64,000 nucleotides of DNA from Monodelphis domestica. Taxonomy: Eukaryota; Chordata; Mammalia; Didelphimorphia; Didelphidae. Below are positions 62,786-64,000 of this stretch, one piece after another. Position numbers and translations under genes: made by a program. The stretch lies in assembly GCF_027887165.1 (NCBI RefSeq), contig NC_077227.1, forward strand, positions 79,244,930 through 79,308,929, given 5' to 3'. The notes below the pieces were generated by a model, which worked only from the letters and a program-made list of their open reading frames with translations, ran no database searches and had not been told where the DNA came from. Each line of letters opens with the position of its first letter. Positions within the stretch are counted from its first letter, which is position 1.

Positions 62786-63429
62786 ACTGCTTGCTTATGC
62801 TATTTCTGCTGGTTTGTAGGATTAGGCACTATGGGCTAATTTGCTCTGGGGCTGTTTTCAATGCAGTAGAAGAGGCTTGATGAGCTTTGGATCTCATTGT
62901 GAGCTGGTGCCAGGGCCTAAGACTTTATGGGATGGATCTGAGGTTCTCTTTTGCTGGTGTAGCCTTGTCTTGGGATCCTGAAGTTAACCTATGCCCAATT
63001 GTAGAACCTAGGGCAGTCGGTATGGGATGGGAGAAGTCATCAGCTAGCTTTCCTGTGTGCAGTTTTGCTTTTGATTTCCCCGAATCCCATGAAAATTGAG
63101 TCTCTCTGCCTACCTTTCAAGTTGTATTCAGCGGGAGAGACCCCTGATTCCATCTTGGTGTTGGGTTTTGATTCCTGTCATTTTGAAGCACCTTTACTAT
63201 ATTGGTTTGGAAGGATAGCTTTTGCTGCTTTTAAGCTGCCATTTTGGATCCACCTCCTTGGACTATACATTTTGTAACTGAAAAAGAAAATATATGTGTG
63301 CCCAGAAGATTACCTCTAGAATCCTTCTTGTGTCCCTTAAGAGCTGTTCTAATTCTTTGACAAGACTATCTCTTTCAGAAAGTCTGGATTCTTCTGGCCT
63401 GGTTATTCTCTTTGTTCTAACACCACATG

Positions 63430-63640
63430 AACATAATTGAAACTTTTGGGCTCAATATTTGGAGTTAGACTCCGGAGTTTCTTCTAGCCCTGCAATGTTA
63501 TATTTGGGGATTTGGATTAGTATTTCATCTCAATGGGCTCCAGTTTCCTTGTCTAGAAAAAGAGTGGAGGTGGTGATCTGTGAACTCCCTTCCAGTTCTA
63601 AATTTATGATCTCTATGATCCTATGCTGTTTTCCGGAAAA
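63430..63640 (+). mobile_element. MIR-type SINE
   Basis: 'gggctccagtttccttgtct', 'agaaaaagagtggaggtggt', 'gatctgtgaactcccttcca' and 'gttctaaatttatgatctct'. Confidence 0.6.
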
Positions 63641-64000
63641 GGAAAGGAAGGATTGAGGGATTGTAAAACCTTAGAGATGGGAATGAGTATGGTTTTGTGG
63701 AGAGGACAGTGAGAAGACCAGCTTGGCTAATTGAAAGTAATTTTTTATCTTCTGCCCACCTCAGATACTTAGTGTAGTGTTAGGCACATAGTGTTTTGTG
63801 AACACTTCTGCATGTGTTTAGTTCAGCATTCTGTTCACACCCCCCCCCCCCCCCCCGTCCTTTAATAAAGAGGATACAAAATTTTTGTTCACTGATAAAT
63901 TAGTGTGTTTAGACTATAATGAGAGAATTGAGATTAGAGAACTCTTTATATTAAAAAAACCTTGATAATGGAGAATCCAAGAAATTTGAATTTTTATTCT
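63641..64000. other. No gene recognised (apart from the poly-C tract)
   Basis: Unassigned TM9SF3 intron 3 sequence up to the window edge. It holds a short L2-like scrap ('gtgttaggcacatagtg' near 63777). Confidence 0.3.
63840..63856. repeat. Poly-C tract
   Basis: A run of about 17 C after 'cacac'. Similar C-runs occur at 27370-27380, 30757-30770 and 59270-59285. Confidence 0.8.

Larger units (their letters stand above)
61620..63260 (-). mobile_element. L1-derived element with 5' end and ORF1 but no ORF2 (HAL1-like or internally deleted)
   Basis: Read leftward from 63260: the 5' UTR start (plus-strand 'agctgccattttggatccac') matches a marsupial L1 start of the form GGAGGTGGA..CAAAATGGC. Then comes ORF1 from an ATG at about 62785 (MQNSQSLGPTPPPKKRGEK onward), then a coiled-coil part (62060-62330, with VMQKEINSLKSKISRLEKE). 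After a junction near 62045 the sequence is terminal ORF2/3' UTR text ('caaaatgagtctac'-type; 61640-62045, matching 45985 and 47960). ORF2 is absent. ORF1 is broken by a SINE and frameshifts, and its RRM-like and C-terminal domains are not visible. Confidence 0.7.
57177..64000 (+). other. TM9SF3: TM9SF3 intron 3, start (not closed in the window)
   Basis: Begins GTAAGT. At least 6.8 kb. No fourth exon (expected to continue IVGEADENGEDYY-like) was seen before 64000. Confidence 0.85.

Noticed and set aside
1-64000. CRISPR arrays, operons or bacterial-type systems
   Set aside because: No regularly spaced direct repeats, no dense gene packing; the sequence is clearly mammalian.

Overview
The window is nuclear DNA of a mammal, almost certainly a marsupial (opossum-like). 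It is AT-rich, almost free of coding sequence and packed with retroelements. The marsupial call rests on at least 16 copies of one tRNA-headed CORE-SINE (the Mar1 type: 'cagctgggtggctcagtgg' head, CORE segment 'gctgtgtgaccctgggcaag', TTTAAA tail), together with L1, L2, CR1/L3 and MIR relics. I cannot fix the species by eye.

One host gene is recognisable: the 5' part of TM9SF3 (transmembrane 9 superfamily member 3, a nonaspanin of the Golgi/endosomal membrane) on the + strand. A CpG island at about 28430-29440 contains exon 1 (ATG at 29113, signal peptide, donor after 29217). Exon 2 is 50172-50367 and exon 3 is 57057-57176. All splice sites are GT-AG and the phases agree (0, then 1, then 1). 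The remaining exons lie beyond base 64000. Introns 1 and 2 are about 21.0 and 6.7 kb. The promoter is TATA-less, with GC boxes, a perfect NRF1 motif, an ETS site, a TGACGTGG element and an adjacent AP-1 motif.

Layout. 1-5000: poorly recognised old repeat material, possibly derived from LTR elements. 5000-8440: Mar1-type SINEs and an L1 3' end split by a solo LTR. 8850-10048: a full-length but decayed HMGB1 retrocopy (minus strand) with decayed flanking repeats. 10.1-24.7 kb: a mosaic of L2, L1, MIR, SINE and CR1/L3 pieces, plus a Y-box (cold-shock-domain) retropseudogene remnant near 18.1 kb. 25051-27383: a 5'-truncated L1 with a dead reverse-transcriptase remnant. 27.6-28.3 kb: two SINEs next to the promoter. 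29.2-64 kb: TM9SF3 introns with L1 3' ends (mostly antisense to the gene), a non-coding LTR element with two LTRs (41256-44742) inserted in a MIR, a related solo LTR (58848-59154) inserted in an L1, three hAT-like elements, and an L1 relic that has its 5' end and ORF1 but no visible ORF2 (61620-63260).

I found no CRISPR array, operon, rRNA gene or functional tRNA gene. I found no convincing new molecular system. The most informative signals are the insertion layers, the promoter motifs, the large retrocopy and the ORF1-only L1 relic. All repeat names come from sequence recognition without a database and should be read as class-level calls.
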